This document shows, in pieces, positions 47,559 to 56,373 of a stretch of DNA of 64,000 nt. The translations under genes and the position numbers were made by a program. This stretch comes from Clostridium sp. Cult1 (GTDB taxonomy: Bacteria > Bacillota > Clostridia > Tissierellales > Tepidimicrobiaceae), in contig NZ_PPXW01000001.1 of the NCBI RefSeq assembly GCF_021655095.1, forward strand, positions 2,260,761-2,324,760, read 5' to 3'. Position 1 is the stretch's first letter; each line of letters starts with the position of its first letter. The notes beneath the pieces are model-generated. The model was not told the origin of the DNA, searched no databases, and worked only from the letters and a program-made list of their open reading frames with translations.

Positions 47559-50468
47559 TCAATTGGTAATCTGATAAGTTATATCCTTGCCATTTACGAC
47601 AAATTCTATGGAGTTAATATTTTTAATATCTTCTAAGGTTTCAATCTTTTTATTGTTAAATTCTATATATCGAATGCCATCTTTTAATTCAGTTCTAGTG
47701 GTATTTCCATTATAAATTACCCAAACACTTTTACCTTTTTCAAAGGTTTCCACTAAAGTGTCATGGAGTAGATCAGCTTCTAATTTATCCTTAAATCCCC
47801 CAGATCCGAATATTGGAGTATTTAAGAATAGAATTATATGATCTTCTTCTGCATTAGCTAATCCATTTTTCAACCATAACCATTGTTGTGGATTAGTAGG
47901 CCTAATTCCACCTTTTATACTACTTATGTCCATGGCCATTAGATTTTTATACCTATGGGTTTTGTATGGATTGCCCATATTTATTTTATTTGAGCTAATG
48001 GTTTTGTTAAATCCATCACTTGTTTTTCCTATAAATAGACCTAAATTATGTGAATTAACCTTATTTTTGATTTTATCTATTTGAGCTTGTCCACCAATTT
48101 CCTGAAGATTATTAGGTAATCTAGTAACTATAAAGGAATACCCACCTTCAGTTTTTTCAGATTTAGTATTTTTTCCATCCTTAAAGCTAGTTGGAGTTGG
48201 CACTTCAACATTATCGTAGGATGGTGGATAGTGGGCCATTAAATTATCCAATAAAATTTCTCCAGAATATTTTTTAGTAGTATCAGTTTCTACTACATAA
48301 AGTCTTTCTAAAACAATGGGGTAAACTACATTAGAAGGAATATTGGCTTCTACGTATTGCCATTCTGTGGAGTTCAAAGATTTTGTAAAATCTAAAGTAT
48401 GGCTGTTTCCATTTTTATCTTTAACAGTACCCCTTAACCAAGCTCCATTATTATCTCCTTTTATCCAAAGAGATAATTTATTTGGCATTCCTTTTAAGGC
48501 AAGTCCATTTTTTCCTTCTGGTTTAAATAGTATATATGAAGCTCTAGTGTCTTCACCTTGAGTAAAGTCATATTTAAGGCCTATACTATTTTGACCTTCC
48601 TTAGCGATAGTACTCTGGGAAATTTCACCTTTTACATATTCAGGATAAGTAGTTATGCTAAATTTATTGATATTTTCAAATCCTTCTATTAATGAGCTGT
48701 TACCAGAACCAATGGATACTAGAATATTATTTATGGTTTCTCCTACTCGGCCAGTAATAGCACCGGCAACTGCTTTGTCTCCACTGTAGAATACTCCATT
48801 TTCAACATAGCCTATATCTCCACTAACTGTCCACTCTATGTCTTCAAAATAAATTATGGCTTTGAACCCGTTTTTGTCTTTTCCATAGATTGTTCCAATG
48901 TTTTTCTGACTATTAGGATGTAGACTGAATTTATCTGCTGAGAAAACAATGCTCTTAACTTCATCTAATACCTTAATATCTAAAGTAGAAGTTATACCTT
49001 GATAATTGGCTTTTATGGTTACATTACCAGAAGATTTAGCTTTAAAAGTATTTCCTTCTATTTCTCCTTCAGCCCCTTCGAAAGTATATTTTACTTGATT
49101 TTGATCTACTTCTACTGGATTATGATATTGGTCATAGCCTTTAACTGTAAATCTTCTAGAAGTATTAGGCAACATTTTAGCTTCATCTGTATTTATCTTT
49201 ATATAGGAAAGTTCACCTTTAGGTGCATTAGAAAAAACTCCAACACCGTTTACAACCCTTCGTTCTCCACCTTCAGAAGGCTTGTTTACAACCTTTGTTA
49301 CTTGCTCATCCACAGGTTTAATAGCCATGGTAGTAGAGCCGCCTCCATCTAGATTTATAGCATTATAAGCCCCTAAATCTTTAAGAATAGTTGCAAATAT
49401 CTCTTGACTAACACCTGTATAGGAAACATCTCTACCATCAATGGTAGCAATTATTAATTCCTTTCTATCTTCCGAAATTCCTATTCCTGTCCTTGGGTGC
49501 TTTCCTTTAATATTTATATTAGAATTAATTATCTTTCCATCTTTAAGAATAATACTGCCTCCACCAATAGCAAATTTAATACTCTCTAGATTAGGAGTTG
49601 TACCTACGGATAGTTTTACCTCATCTCCTACATTGAAATTAGTTAACAAAGGTTCTGCTCTATTCCCTCTTACAGCTATAATATATCCGTTTTCTGGGAT
49701 GGACACTGCTTCTTTACCAATTCTAATTTCCTGAACTATATTATCAACTACTACCATTTCAACCATTTCATTATTATAAGTAAAATTTGGTTTTTCATTT
49801 ATTTGGCTATTTGTATTTTCCTTTGTCTCTCCATTGGCTTTATCATTAGGTTTACCATTATATTTATTGCCAAAGGATTTTGAGCCCCAATGTTTATTTA
49901 ATAAAGTTACCATATTCATATCCGCTGCTTTGTTGATTAAACTTATTCGTATAGATTCACCTGAATTTAATGAGGTCAGGTTCATACTTCTATCGAAAAA
50001 GGTTATATCTGGATTGTTTTCTATATCTAAATAAAAAGTAGGCAGAGCGTAAGCTCTTTCAATTGGAGATGATAATACTTCTCCTTTATCAATAAAGGTT
50101 CCCATAGAGTAAGAGAGAGGGCTGTATTCAAAAAAATCTCCATTAACTCCTGCAACGGCATTTTTTTCTTTTACCATATTACTAACGCTATCCCTATTAG
50201 ATAACCCCTTATTGCTAAATAATCCACCTATTTCAGCGTATTCATCTGTTAAGTCTACTCGCACCACATTTATATGCCACCAACCATCAGAAGTAAACTT
50301 CTTTATGTTCTCATATAGAATACCGGATCCAAGATATTCTGAACTTTTAGTTTCATAGATTCTATAAGGCATATTAACTGCATTGGCAGTTAAGGATGGG
50401 GCTGTTGAAGTAATTAAACCGACTGCAATAATTAATAACAAAAATATATTTTTAATCCATTTCTTCAA
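47559..50468 (-). CDS. Large exported phosphodiester-glycosidase (NAGPA-domain) multi-domain protein
   Basis: A 969-residue exported protein. After a signal peptide (about residues 1-31) comes a NAGPA-type domain (about 50-430) with GVNGDFFEY, HPRTGIGIS and NLDGGGSTTMA. An Asn/Lys/Gly-rich insertion (about 205-235) interrupts that domain. Next are a BIG-like domain (about 435-525), a segment near GSGNSSLIEGFENI that leads into a carbohydrate-binding-like beta sandwich (about 600-760), and a C-terminal domain (about 780-969) resembling a metallophosphoesterase without its metal motif. TTG 50468 follows AAGGAGAGGTGA. Related proteins hydrolyse N-acetylglucosamine phosphodiesters in cell envelope polymers; the substrate here is unknown. 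Cell surface location is expected. Confidence 0.8.
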   Translation of the reverse strand: MKKWIKNIFLLLIIAVGLITSTAPSLTANAVNMPYRIYETKSSEYLGSGILYENIKKFTSDGWWHINVVRVDLTDEYAEIGGLFSNKGLSNRDSVSNMVKEKNAVAGVNGDFFEYSPLSYSMGTFIDKGEVLSSPIERAYALPTFYLDIENNPDITFFDRSMNLTSLNSGESIRISLINKAADMNMVTLLNKHWGSKSFGNKYNGKPNDKANGETKENTNSQINEKPNFTYNNEMVEMVVVDNIVQEIRIGKEAVSIPENGYIIAVRGNRAEPLLTNFNVGDEVKLSVGTTPNLESIKFAIGGGSIILKDGKIINSNINIKGKHPRTGIGISEDRKELIIATIDGRDVSYTGVSQEIFATILKDLGAYNAINLDGGGSTTMAIKPVDEQVTKVVNKPSEGGERRVVNGVGVFSNAPKGELSYIKINTDEAKMLPNTSRRFTVKGYDQYHNPVEVDQNQVKYTFEGAEGEIEGNTFKAKSSGNVTIKANYQGITSTLDIKVLDEVKSIVFSADKFSLHPNSQKNIGTIYGKDKNGFKAIIYFEDIEWTVSGDIGYVENGVFYSGDKAVAGAITGRVGETINNILVSIGSGNSSLIEGFENINKFSITTYPEYVKGEISQSTIAKEGQNSIGLKYDFTQGEDTRASYILFKPEGKNGLALKGMPNKLSLWIKGDNNGAWLRGTVKDKNGNSHTLDFTKSLNSTEWQYVEANIPSNVVYPIVLERLYVVETDTTKKYSGEILLDNLMAHYPPSYDNVEVPTPTSFKDGKNTKSEKTEGGYSFIVTRLPNNLQEIGGQAQIDKIKNKVNSHNLGLFIGKTSDGFNKTISSNKINMGNPYKTHRYKNLMAMDISSIKGGIRPTNPQQWLWLKNGLANAEEDHIILFLNTPIFGSGGFKDKLEADLLHDTLVETFEKGKSVWVIYNGNTTRTELKDGIRYIEFNNKKIETLEDIKNINSIEFVVNGKDITYQITN

Positions 50469-50673
50469 AAATATCACCTCTCCTTGATTAAACAAATAAG
50501 TAAACACCTTTTCCATTTTTTAATTGATGAAATTATCTATTGCCCCTTCCAACCCCCTTTCCACATGAGTAACCTTATCTTTAGACATTCATAATATCAT
50601 TATATAATGGAAATATATCAATATGGTTACAATTGTATTACAAACATCTAACAAGTAGATTTTAGACATAAAA

Positions 50674-50704
50674 AAAGAAGGATTGAAATTTCAATCCTTC
50701 TTTT
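50674..50704 (-). terminator. Terminator of tRNA-Pro
   Basis: AAGAAGGATTGAAATTTCAATCCTTCTT is a fully self-complementary stem; read on the minus strand it is followed by a T run. Confidence 0.85.
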
Positions 50705-50710
50705 AAATAA

Positions 50711-50787
50711 TGGTCGGGGTGAGAGGATTCGAACCCCCGGCCCCATGGTCCCAAACCACGTGCGCTACCAAACTGCGCTACACCCCG
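50711..50787 (-). tRNA. tRNA-Pro (anticodon TGG)
   Basis: Read on the minus strand: acceptor stem CGGGGTG / CACCCCG, D arm GCGC / GCGC, anticodon stem CGTGG / CCATG with loop TTTGGGA (anticodon TGG), T arm loop TTCGAAT, discriminator A and an encoded CCA end. The 77-base cloverleaf is complete. A terminator lies just downstream, and no other tRNA is adjacent. Confidence 0.95.
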
Positions 50788-50960
50788 CTGACCACTATTA
50801 TAGTATAAGGGATAAGTGTATAAAATGCAAGATATATAAATGAAGCAAAAACGACTATTATAGGTAATTAGATTGATATATTTAATAAATACTAAGTAAA
50901 TCTCATCATATTTAAGTATTTTGTTTATGAGTTGGCAAATGCCAACTCATAGAATAAACC

Positions 50961-52436
50961 TTAATTGTTTTCCAATAGTTCCCTTAATTTAGTCATTAAA
51001 ACTTCCAATTCCTTAAAACTATTGATAATTTCTTCTACCCTACTATCCTCTTCCGTTATATTAGCTGCCACTTCCTCTACTGCTGCAGAATTTTCTTCTG
51101 TTACACCGGTTATGGCCATGATCTCATTTAGAATTGATTCAGAGTTTTTATGTACTTTAGATATTTTTTGTTTCACATCATCAGCTTGAACTAATACATT
51201 ATTTGTATTTTCATTTATTTCTTTGAATAAATCGTAAACATCATTAGTGGCAATTTTACTGGAGTTAAATAGTTCCTGGTCTTTATGAACCTTATTGGTT
51301 ACTTCTTTTGTTTTCAGTTGAACTTCTCCTAATATAGATGATATTTCTTCGGTGAATTTACTTGAGTTTTCAGCTAGATTTCTAATTTCTTCAGCTACCA
51401 CAGCAAAGCCCTTGCCATGGTCGCCTGCTCTTGCTGCTTCTATTGCTGCATTTAAAGCTAATAAATTGGTTTGTTCTGCAATTTCATTTATGGATTTAAG
51501 TATTATACTAATCTGTCCTGACTGTTGGTTTAGTTCTTCTAAAATAGCTGTTGTTGTATCCATACTTGTATTTACTTCTTCGATTTCATTTGTTAGTGAG
51601 ACTACCTTTTTACTTCCATTTTCAGCAATATTGAAAGTATTCTGAGATAATTGAGCCATCTTTTCTGCTGCCTTAGTTACTAGTTGTATTTCGTCATTAC
51701 TTTTTATTATAGATTGATTTATATCTGTAATGCTATGAGATTGGGATTCTATACTATTAGCTATTTCATGGGAGGTATTAGCAACTTCTTCGGAAATTTT
51801 CTTGATAATTTCTAAATTCTCCATTAGGTTCAGACTGAAAGTGCTAATAGTTGTTAGAGTATCACTTAATTGAGACATTAAAATGTCAATTTGTGCTTTA
51901 TCTTCTACTAATTCCATATTCTTATTTTCTAATTGGTTAGTCATTTTTTCGCCGATTTTACTTTGGAATGCTAATACCGAGGTTATTAATACCAGATAAA
52001 GGTTTAAGGAAATAAGTTTTTGACCATCTAACCCTGGAAACATAATATCTTTATATTGGTAGTAGAAATAATTGGTTAATATAAAATTGATAATCCCAAT
52101 AAGAATTATAGGTTTGAAATCTTGAAATATTGATACAACAGCAATACCATAATACAATAGGATATAATTAGCTGTATGTGGATGAGATTTGATTAATAGA
52201 AAGCTTAAGGAAGCCATGCCTATTACAACTATATACCTAACAGCTTTTTCAAATATTCGTTTATAAGTCAATAACCAAGAAGGAATAAGGGCTATTGCAC
52301 CAACAATGGCTAAAGTTAATATAGTTGACATTGGAACTTTATTAACAAAGTCCACAATTAGTCCTAGTACCAAAGAAAATAACATTAATTTAGTTACAAT
52401 TTTATTCTTTTCAAATATAAAATCCTTTTGAGTCAT
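50961..52436 (-). CDS. Methyl-accepting chemotaxis protein with polytopic N-terminal membrane domain
   Basis: A 491-residue chemoreceptor. The first about 180 residues form five or six transmembrane helices with very short loops, so there is no extracellular ligand domain; the signal may be sensed in the membrane or cytoplasm. There is no obvious HAMP domain. The rest is the long signalling coiled coil with the CheA/CheW tip [23 protein letters not shown] 52436 follows CAGGGGGAT. The gene is alone, with an A/T-rich leader of about 200 bases that contains a flavoprotein gene relic. Confidence 0.93.
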   Translation of the reverse strand: MTQKDFIFEKNKIVTKLMLFSLVLGLIVDFVNKVPMSTILTLAIVGAIALIPSWLLTYKRIFEKAVRYIVVIGMASLSFLLIKSHPHTANYILLYYGIAVVSIFQDFKPIILIGIINFILTNYFYYQYKDIMFPGLDGQKLISLNLYLVLITSVLAFQSKIGEKMTNQLENKNMELVEDKAQIDILMSQLSDTLTTISTFSLNLMENLEIIKKISEEVANTSHEIANSIESQSHSITDINQSIIKSNDEIQLVTKAAEKMAQLSQNTFNIAENGSKKVVSLTNEIEEVNTSMDTTTAILEELNQQSGQISIILKSINEIAEQTNLLALNAAIEAARAGDHGKGFAVVAEEIRNLAENSSKFTEEISSILGEVQLKTKEVTNKVHKDQELFNSSKIATNDVYDLFKEINENTNNVLVQADDVKQKISKVHKNSESILNEIMAITGVTEENSAAVEEVAANITEEDSRVEEIINSFKELEVLMTKLRELLENN

Positions 52437-52487
52437 AATAATCCCCCTGTTTAATTAGTATATTGTTATACAAAACTTCCTATTTCG

Positions 52488-52565
52488 TTACCAGAAGTTA
52501 TAGCTCCCCAAGATCTTCGTTGTTTTACAACCACTAGGACCTGCTCCTACTATGGCTATATTTCA
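52488..52565 (-). pseudogene. Relic of a FAD/NAD(P)-binding oxidoreductase N-terminus
   Basis: The minus strand encodes NIAIVGAGPSGCKTTKIL followed by GSYNFW and TAA (52490-52488). The core IAIVGAGPSG is the dinucleotide-binding motif that opens FAD-dependent oxidoreductases. Just upstream, in another frame, TTG AAA TAT AGC preceded by a GGAGGATAAT-type site reads MKYS, as if a start were separated from the motif by a frameshift. The remaining protein is missing. It lies in the leader of the chemoreceptor gene and appears to be a deleted gene. Confidence 0.5.
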
Positions 52566-52647
52566 ACTCTTGTTTAATTTCCTTATTATCCTCCTTCCAT
52601 AATATTATTTCAACATAAGTTGTTAAAATTATCTCAATTAATATACA

Positions 52648-52656
52648 TTATACCAC
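52648..52656 (-). promoter_or_regulatory. Extended -10 promoter of the chemoreceptor gene
   Basis: On the minus strand TGGTATAAT, with TATAAT at 52653-52648, lies upstream of the relic and the chemoreceptor. A TTGCCA is present further upstream at a non-ideal distance (20 bases). The rest of the gap 52670-52908 is A/T-rich, with nothing else I can name. Confidence 0.45.
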
Positions 52657-52908
52657 ATAAAAAATTAGTTTTTGGCAAAAAAATGCAATTATTGCAACGA
52701 ACCCTATTATTGGAAAAGGGGGTCTATGAAGTATTGTAAAATACAATGGGTTATCAATCATATAATTAAAGGAATAGAGAAATAGGACTATTTATCCAGA
52801 TAAATATTTATTAAAATAAAAATTAATAAAGGATTTTACTCTCGTTTGTAGAATATATTATAAGGGTTTACAATGGAACTTATTAATAATAAAAAAGGAG
52901 TCTTGCTT

Positions 52909-53376
52909 ATGTTTGAACTATTAGAAGAATTAAAAAGAGAAATACTAGTTATACTAATGGCCGCTATGCCTATATCCGAACTAAGGGGCGCTATACCTTT
53001 AGGCATATCTTTAGGTTTAAGTCCAATTCATAGCACTATTATAAGCATTATAGGCAATATGGCTATAGTTCCTATTTTATTAAAAATATTGAATCCAGTA
53101 ATGAATTATTTAGAAAAAACCTTCCTATTCTCTAAATTTATTGGTTGGGTTAAAAGGAGAACTTTGAAAAGGACTAGGGATACAATTAAAAAGTATAGTT
53201 TATTAGGTCTATTTATTTTAGTAGCCATTCCCATACCAACTACAGGGGCTTGGACTGGGTGTATAGCTGCAACTTTACTTAAAGTAGATTATAAAAATGC
53301 ATTATTGGCAATTCTTTCTGGAGTATTTACTGCTGGAATAATAGTATCCACTATAAGCTATCAAGTTTTTGGGTAA
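52909..53376 (+). CDS. Small multidrug export family membrane protein (COG2426)
   Basis: A 155-residue membrane protein with three to four helices. PISELRGAIPLGISLGLSPIHS and IPIPTTGAWTGCIAATLL are the repeated helix-breaking motifs of the family once named small multi-drug export; the fold belongs to the DedA/SNARE-associated group. True function is unsettled. ATG 52909 follows AAAAAGGAG; the upstream start at 52873 has no ribosome-binding site. It ends just before the metK promoter. Confidence 0.85.
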   Translation: MFELLEELKREILVILMAAMPISELRGAIPLGISLGLSPIHSTIISIIGNMAIVPILLKILNPVMNYLEKTFLFSKFIGWVKRRTLKRTRDTIKKYSLLGLFILVAIPIPTTGAWTGCIAATLLKVDYKNALLAILSGVFTAGIIVSTISYQVFG

Positions 53377-53388
53377 CTAGATTAAAGT

Positions 53389-53417
53389 TTGACTTACCCC
53401 TATAGTTATGTTAAAAT
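53389..53417 (+). promoter_or_regulatory. Promoter of metK
   Basis: TTGACT at 53389-53394 and TAAAAT at 53412-53417 with 17 bases between, about 30 bases before the riboswitch. Confidence 0.65.
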
Positions 53418-53447
53418 ATGTATATTAAATTAATAGAAATCTTGATG

Positions 53448-53550
53448 CCTTATCAAGAGTGGTGGAGGGAATGGGCCCGAAGAAACCCGGCAACCTGTTG
53501 CTAATACAAAGGTGCTAAATCCCACAGAATTAGAATTCTGAAAGATGAGG
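53448..53550 (+). ncRNA. SAM-I (S-box) riboswitch aptamer
   Basis: The conserved core is clear: TATCAAGAGTGGTGGAGGGA, GGGCCCGAAGAAACCCGGCA with ACC after it, GGTGCTAAATCC and CTGAAAGATGAGG. P1 forms between CCTTATC (53448-53454) and GATGAGG (53544-53550). It binds S-adenosylmethionine and, through the terminator just downstream, turns metK off when SAM is plentiful. Confidence 0.95.
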
Positions 53551-53563
53551 TTACTATTATACT

Positions 53564-53591
53564 ACCTTTTCCTTTTGGAAGAGGTTTTTTA
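53564..53591 (+). terminator. Riboswitch-controlled terminator before metK
   Basis: ACCTTTTCC pairs with GGAAGAGGT, then six T. It is the expression platform of the SAM-I riboswitch: SAM binding lets this stem form. Confidence 0.88.
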
Positions 53592-53639
53592 GTTTGTAAC
53601 TAAAGAAAATTTTTATACAAACTTAAGGAGGTCTTTTTT

Positions 53640-54824
53640 ATGAAAAAATGGTTGTTTACTTCTGAATCCGTAACCGAAGGTCATCCAGATAAGGTATGTG
53701 ATGCCATTTCCGATGCTATATTAGATGAGATATTAACTGAGGATCCGGAAGCTAGAGTGGCTTGTGAAACTACGGTGACAACAGGGTTAGTACTTGTAAC
53801 GGGAGAAATTACAACCAAATGTTACGTAGATATCCCTAAAGTTGTGAGACATACTGTAGAGGAAATAGGATATACTAGGGCTAAATATGGTTTCGATGCA
53901 GATACCTGTGCTGTTCTTACATCAATAAATGAACAATCTCCAGATATAGCCCTTGGGGTCAACAAAGCCTTGGAACATAGGTCTAATGGAGAAGATGAAC
54001 TAGACCAGATAGGAGCAGGAGACCAGGGGATGATGTTTGGCTATGCTTGTAATGAAACTGAAGAATTGATGCCTTTACCAATTTCTTTAGCCCATGAATT
54101 AGCAAGGCGATTAGCAAATGTGAGAAAAAACGGGACATTAGAGTATTTAAGACCTGATGGAAAAACTCAAGTAACTGTAGAATACCATGATGGTAAACCA
54201 GTTAGATTAGAGAGCATTGTTGTATCAACTCAGCATAGTCCTGATGTGGATTTAGACACTATAAAAAAAGATATTATGGAACATGTAATCATGAAAATAG
54301 TTCCTCATAATATGTTGGATGATGATACTAAATACTATGTAAATCCAACGGGAAGATTCGTTGTTGGTGGCCCTATGGGAGATGCAGGCCTTACAGGTAG
54401 AAAAATAATAGTTGATACCTACGGCGGATACGGAAGACATGGAGGAGGAGCTTTTTCAGGAAAAGACCCTACAAAAGTAGATCGTTCAGCTAGCTATGCA
54501 GCCAGATATGTAGCTAAAAATATTGTAGCTGCAGGATTGGCAGATAGATGTGAAATAGGCCTAGCCTATGCCATAGGAGTAGCTAGACCTCTATCCATAT
54601 ATGTAGAAACCTTTGGCACTGGAAAAATTTCTGATGGAGAAATAGAAAAATTAGTAGAAAAACATTTCGATCTGAGACCAGCAGCCATTATAAGGGATTT
54701 AGACTTAAAAAGGCCTATATATAGGCAAATAGCAGCCTATGGTCATTTTGGCAGGAAGGATTTAGACCTACCATGGGAAAAAACGGATAAAGCTGAGATA
54801 TTAAGAAAAGAAGCTTTTAAATAA
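53640..54824 (+). CDS. metK: S-adenosylmethionine synthetase
   Basis: A 394-residue enzyme that makes SAM from methionine and ATP. The signatures [29 protein letters not shown] and [17 protein letters not shown] are intact. ATG 53640 follows AAGGAGG. The SAM-I riboswitch and terminator in the leader give product feedback. A terminator follows, so metK is a single-gene unit. Confidence 0.98.
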   Translation: MKKWLFTSESVTEGHPDKVCDAISDAILDEILTEDPEARVACETTVTTGLVLVTGEITTKCYVDIPKVVRHTVEEIGYTRAKYGFDADTCAVLTSINEQSPDIALGVNKALEHRSNGEDELDQIGAGDQGMMFGYACNETEELMPLPISLAHELARRLANVRKNGTLEYLRPDGKTQVTVEYHDGKPVRLESIVVSTQHSPDVDLDTIKKDIMEHVIMKIVPHNMLDDDTKYYVNPTGRFVVGGPMGDAGLTGRKIIVDTYGGYGRHGGGAFSGKDPTKVDRSASYAARYVAKNIVAAGLADRCEIGLAYAIGVARPLSIYVETFGTGKISDGEIEKLVEKHFDLRPAAIIRDLDLKRPIYRQIAAYGHFGRKDLDLPWEKTDKAEILRKEAFK

Positions 54825-54877
54825 AACAATGAATTTATATTTTTCTAAAGAAGACTTTAGAAAATTCTTCAAAAATT

Positions 54878-54916
54878 AAGAGAGTCAAGGGATTGTTTCC
54901 TTGGCTCTTTATTTAT
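54878..54916 (+). terminator. Terminator after metK
   Basis: AAGAGAGTCAAGGGA pairs with TCCTTGGCTCTTT (G-T pairs) around a short loop, followed by ATTTATTTC. Confidence 0.75.
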
Positions 54917-54994
54917 TTCTTATTGTGAATTGTTCAAAATCTGAAATTTCCAATTCTCCATTTTCAAGCTAATATAAACTTACCTAGGAAATAT

Positions 54995-55008
54995 GGAAGG
55001 CGCCTTCC
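54995..55008. promoter_or_regulatory. Perfect 14-base palindrome before the sigma-factor gene
   Basis: GGAAGGCGCCTTCC stands out as GC-rich in an A/T-rich leader, four bases before the ribosome-binding site TGGAGGAA. As DNA it could be an operator; as RNA it cannot form a tight loop without opening the centre. Its role is unknown. Confidence 0.4.
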
Positions 55009-55025
55009 TCTATGGAGGAAAAAAT

Positions 55026-55580
55026 ATGTATAAGGAGATAGAAAAGCTACTATTATTAAGCAAAAAAGGAGATAAAAAGGCTAAAGAAACTTTATTATTA
55101 AAACTTAACCCTTTAATAATTAGCTCTATTAGAAGATACTACAATAAAATAGATCAGTATGATGATTTAATCCAGGAAGGTTATGAAATAATACTAAAAG
55201 CCATTGAAAATTATAATCCCAATAGAGGAGTTAAGTTTTTAGGATATGTTAAAGCCATGTTAAGGTATGGATACCTTGAAAAACATAGGGAGAAGCAAAT
55301 CCTTTCTTTAAATGAACCTTTAGAAGAAGGAGAATTTATAGACTTATTAGAAGGGAGTGAAGAAGACCCAGTAGATGCTGTTATAAAAAAGGAAGAAAAA
55401 TATTTATTACTAGAAAGCTTAAACTGCCTTACTGAAAGGCAAAAACAAGTGGTAGTAGATTATTATATAAATAGGTTATCTATAGATGAAATAGCGAATA
55501 AACTAGGAATATCTTATAGGACTGTAGTTAATACCAAAACCCAAGGAATAAAAAAATTAAAAAATAGAATGGTAAAATAG
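55026..55580 (+). CDS. Sigma-70 family RNA polymerase sigma factor (small, SigO/YvrI- or phage-like)
   Basis: A 184-residue sigma factor with region 2 (NPLIISSIRRYYNKIDQYDDLIQEGYE) and region 4 (LTERQKQVVVDYYINRLSIDEIANKLG), joined by a short acidic linker. It has no region 1 or 3 and no obvious anti-sigma gene beside it. ATG 55026 follows TGGAGGAA. Genes for DUF1659, DUF2922 and YvrJ proteins follow closely. In Bacillus, yvrJ lies beside the two-part sigma-O system, so the sigma factor probably controls, or is controlled with, this small set. The regulon is unknown. Confidence 0.88.
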   Translation: MYKEIEKLLLLSKKGDKKAKETLLLKLNPLIISSIRRYYNKIDQYDDLIQEGYEIILKAIENYNPNRGVKFLGYVKAMLRYGYLEKHREKQILSLNEPLEEGEFIDLLEGSEEDPVDAVIKKEEKYLLLESLNCLTERQKQVVVDYYINRLSIDEIANKLGISYRTVVNTKTQGIKKLKNRMVK

Positions 55581-55620
55581 TACACCTTCTTCTATATAAG
55601 GATTAGAAGGAGGTGAGGAG

Positions 55621-55842
55621 ATGGCAGTAGTTGATATTAAAGAAAGTGTAAGACTAAAACTGGAATTAGACGGAGGTATGGACGGAAATAGACAAATAAT
55701 AAAGTCTAAAATCCTGTCTAAAGTGAAACCAACAGTAGAAAACGAAGATCTATATTCAGTAGCTCAATTCCTAGCAGGCCTTCAAACTTTGCCTTTGTTC
55801 AAAGTCAAAAGGTTAGAGGAAATAGAACTGAAGAACGAATAG
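55621..55842 (+). CDS. DUF1659 family small protein
   Basis: A 73-residue protein with the order of DUF1659: a beta-rich start (SVRLKLELDGGMDGNRQIIKSKILSKV) and the later SVAQFLAGLQTLPL. No membrane segment or signal is seen. ATG 55621 follows AAGGAGGTGAGG. It is 40 bases after the sigma gene and 34 bases before the DUF2922 gene. This pair of unknown families recurs next to YvrJ genes in Firmicutes; no function is known. Confidence 0.8.
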   Translation: MAVVDIKESVRLKLELDGGMDGNRQIIKSKILSKVKPTVENEDLYSVAQFLAGLQTLPLFKVKRLEEIELKNE

Positions 55843-55876
55843 TCTAAAAGGAAATAATTCATGAGGAGGTGATTAG

Positions 55877-56095
55877 ATGGAGAAATCTAAATTAGAAATG
55901 GAGTTTAAAGATGAAATGGGGAAGAAATTCACCATATCTATAGATGACCCTAGAGAAGATCTTACGGAAATGGAAGTAAGGGCTGCAATGGATGAAATAG
56001 TCAATAGAAATATATTTTTTACTGCAGCTGGAGATATAGTAGCCACAGAAGGTGCTAGATTTATAACCACAACAGTAGAAGAATTAGCAATTTAA
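55877..56095 (+). CDS. DUF2922 family small protein
   Basis: A 72-residue protein: KLEMEFKDEMGKKFTISIDDPREDLTEMEV followed by AMDEIVNRNIFFTAAGDI. It matches DUF2922 in size, in the strongly alternating beta pattern, and in the sentence-like IDDPREDLT motif. ATG 55877 follows GAGGAGGTG. A palindromic repeat separates it from the YvrJ gene. No function is known; it may bind the DUF1659 protein next door. Confidence 0.8.
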   Translation: MEKSKLEMEFKDEMGKKFTISIDDPREDLTEMEVRAAMDEIVNRNIFFTAAGDIVATEGARFITTTVEELAI

Positions 56096-56101
56096 CAAAA
56101 T

Positions 56102-56129
56102 GTAAGGGCAGACCTAAGGGTCTGCCCTT
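56102..56129. repeat. Palindromic repeat, copy 2
   Basis: GTAAGGGCAGACC-TAAG-GGTCTGCCCTT, the inverted form of the palindrome at 41735-41764. It sits between the DUF2922 and YvrJ genes and forms a strong hairpin with a weak T tail (CTACCC follows), so termination here should be partial. Confidence 0.6.
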
Positions 56130-56167
56130 CTACCCTTATAAATTCAAAATAGAAAGGAGAGGCTAAT

Positions 56168-56311
56168 ATGGAAGAAATTTATACCCATATTGCAAATTTA
56201 GGATTCCCTATAGTAATTTCTATCTATTTACTGGTTCGAATAGAGGCAAAACTAAATATGCTTACAGAAAGTATAAATGAACTTTCCAAAGCTATAGCTG
56301 GAATTAAATAA
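56168..56311 (+). CDS. yvrJ: YvrJ family small membrane protein
   Basis: A 47-residue protein: MEEIYTHIANLGFPIVISIY, then a single transmembrane helix and LLVRIEAKLNMLTESINELS. The motif NxGFPxxxxxYLLxRIE is the YvrJ pattern. ATG 56168 follows AAAGGAGAGG. It is the last member of the sigma/DUF1659/DUF2922/YvrJ group. Bacillus YvrJ is a small membrane protein linked to the sigma-O locus. Confidence 0.85.
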   Translation: MEEIYTHIANLGFPIVISIYLLVRIEAKLNMLTESINELSKAIAGIK

Positions 56312-56324
56312 TAAAATCCCCTTC

Positions 56325-56353
56325 TTGACACGGAACATGTGTTCTGATAAAAT
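56325..56353 (+). promoter_or_regulatory. Near-consensus promoter with LexA-like operator in the spacer
   Basis: TTGACA at 56325-56330 and TAAAAT at 56348-56353 with exactly 17 bases between. The spacer contains GAACATGTGTTC (56333-56344), a 12-base palindrome matching the core of the Gram-positive LexA/DinR box (GAAC-N4-GTTC). Binding there would block RNA polymerase directly, so the promoter should be opened by DNA damage. Confidence 0.6.
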
Positions 56354-56373
56354 AATTCAAGGAGGGGATTTTT

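Noticed and set aside
52488-52570. Possible c-di-GMP or other riboswitch in the chemoreceptor leader
   Set aside because: The conserved core of GEMM-I and GEMM-II is absent, and the striking bases translate to a flavoprotein nucleotide-binding motif.
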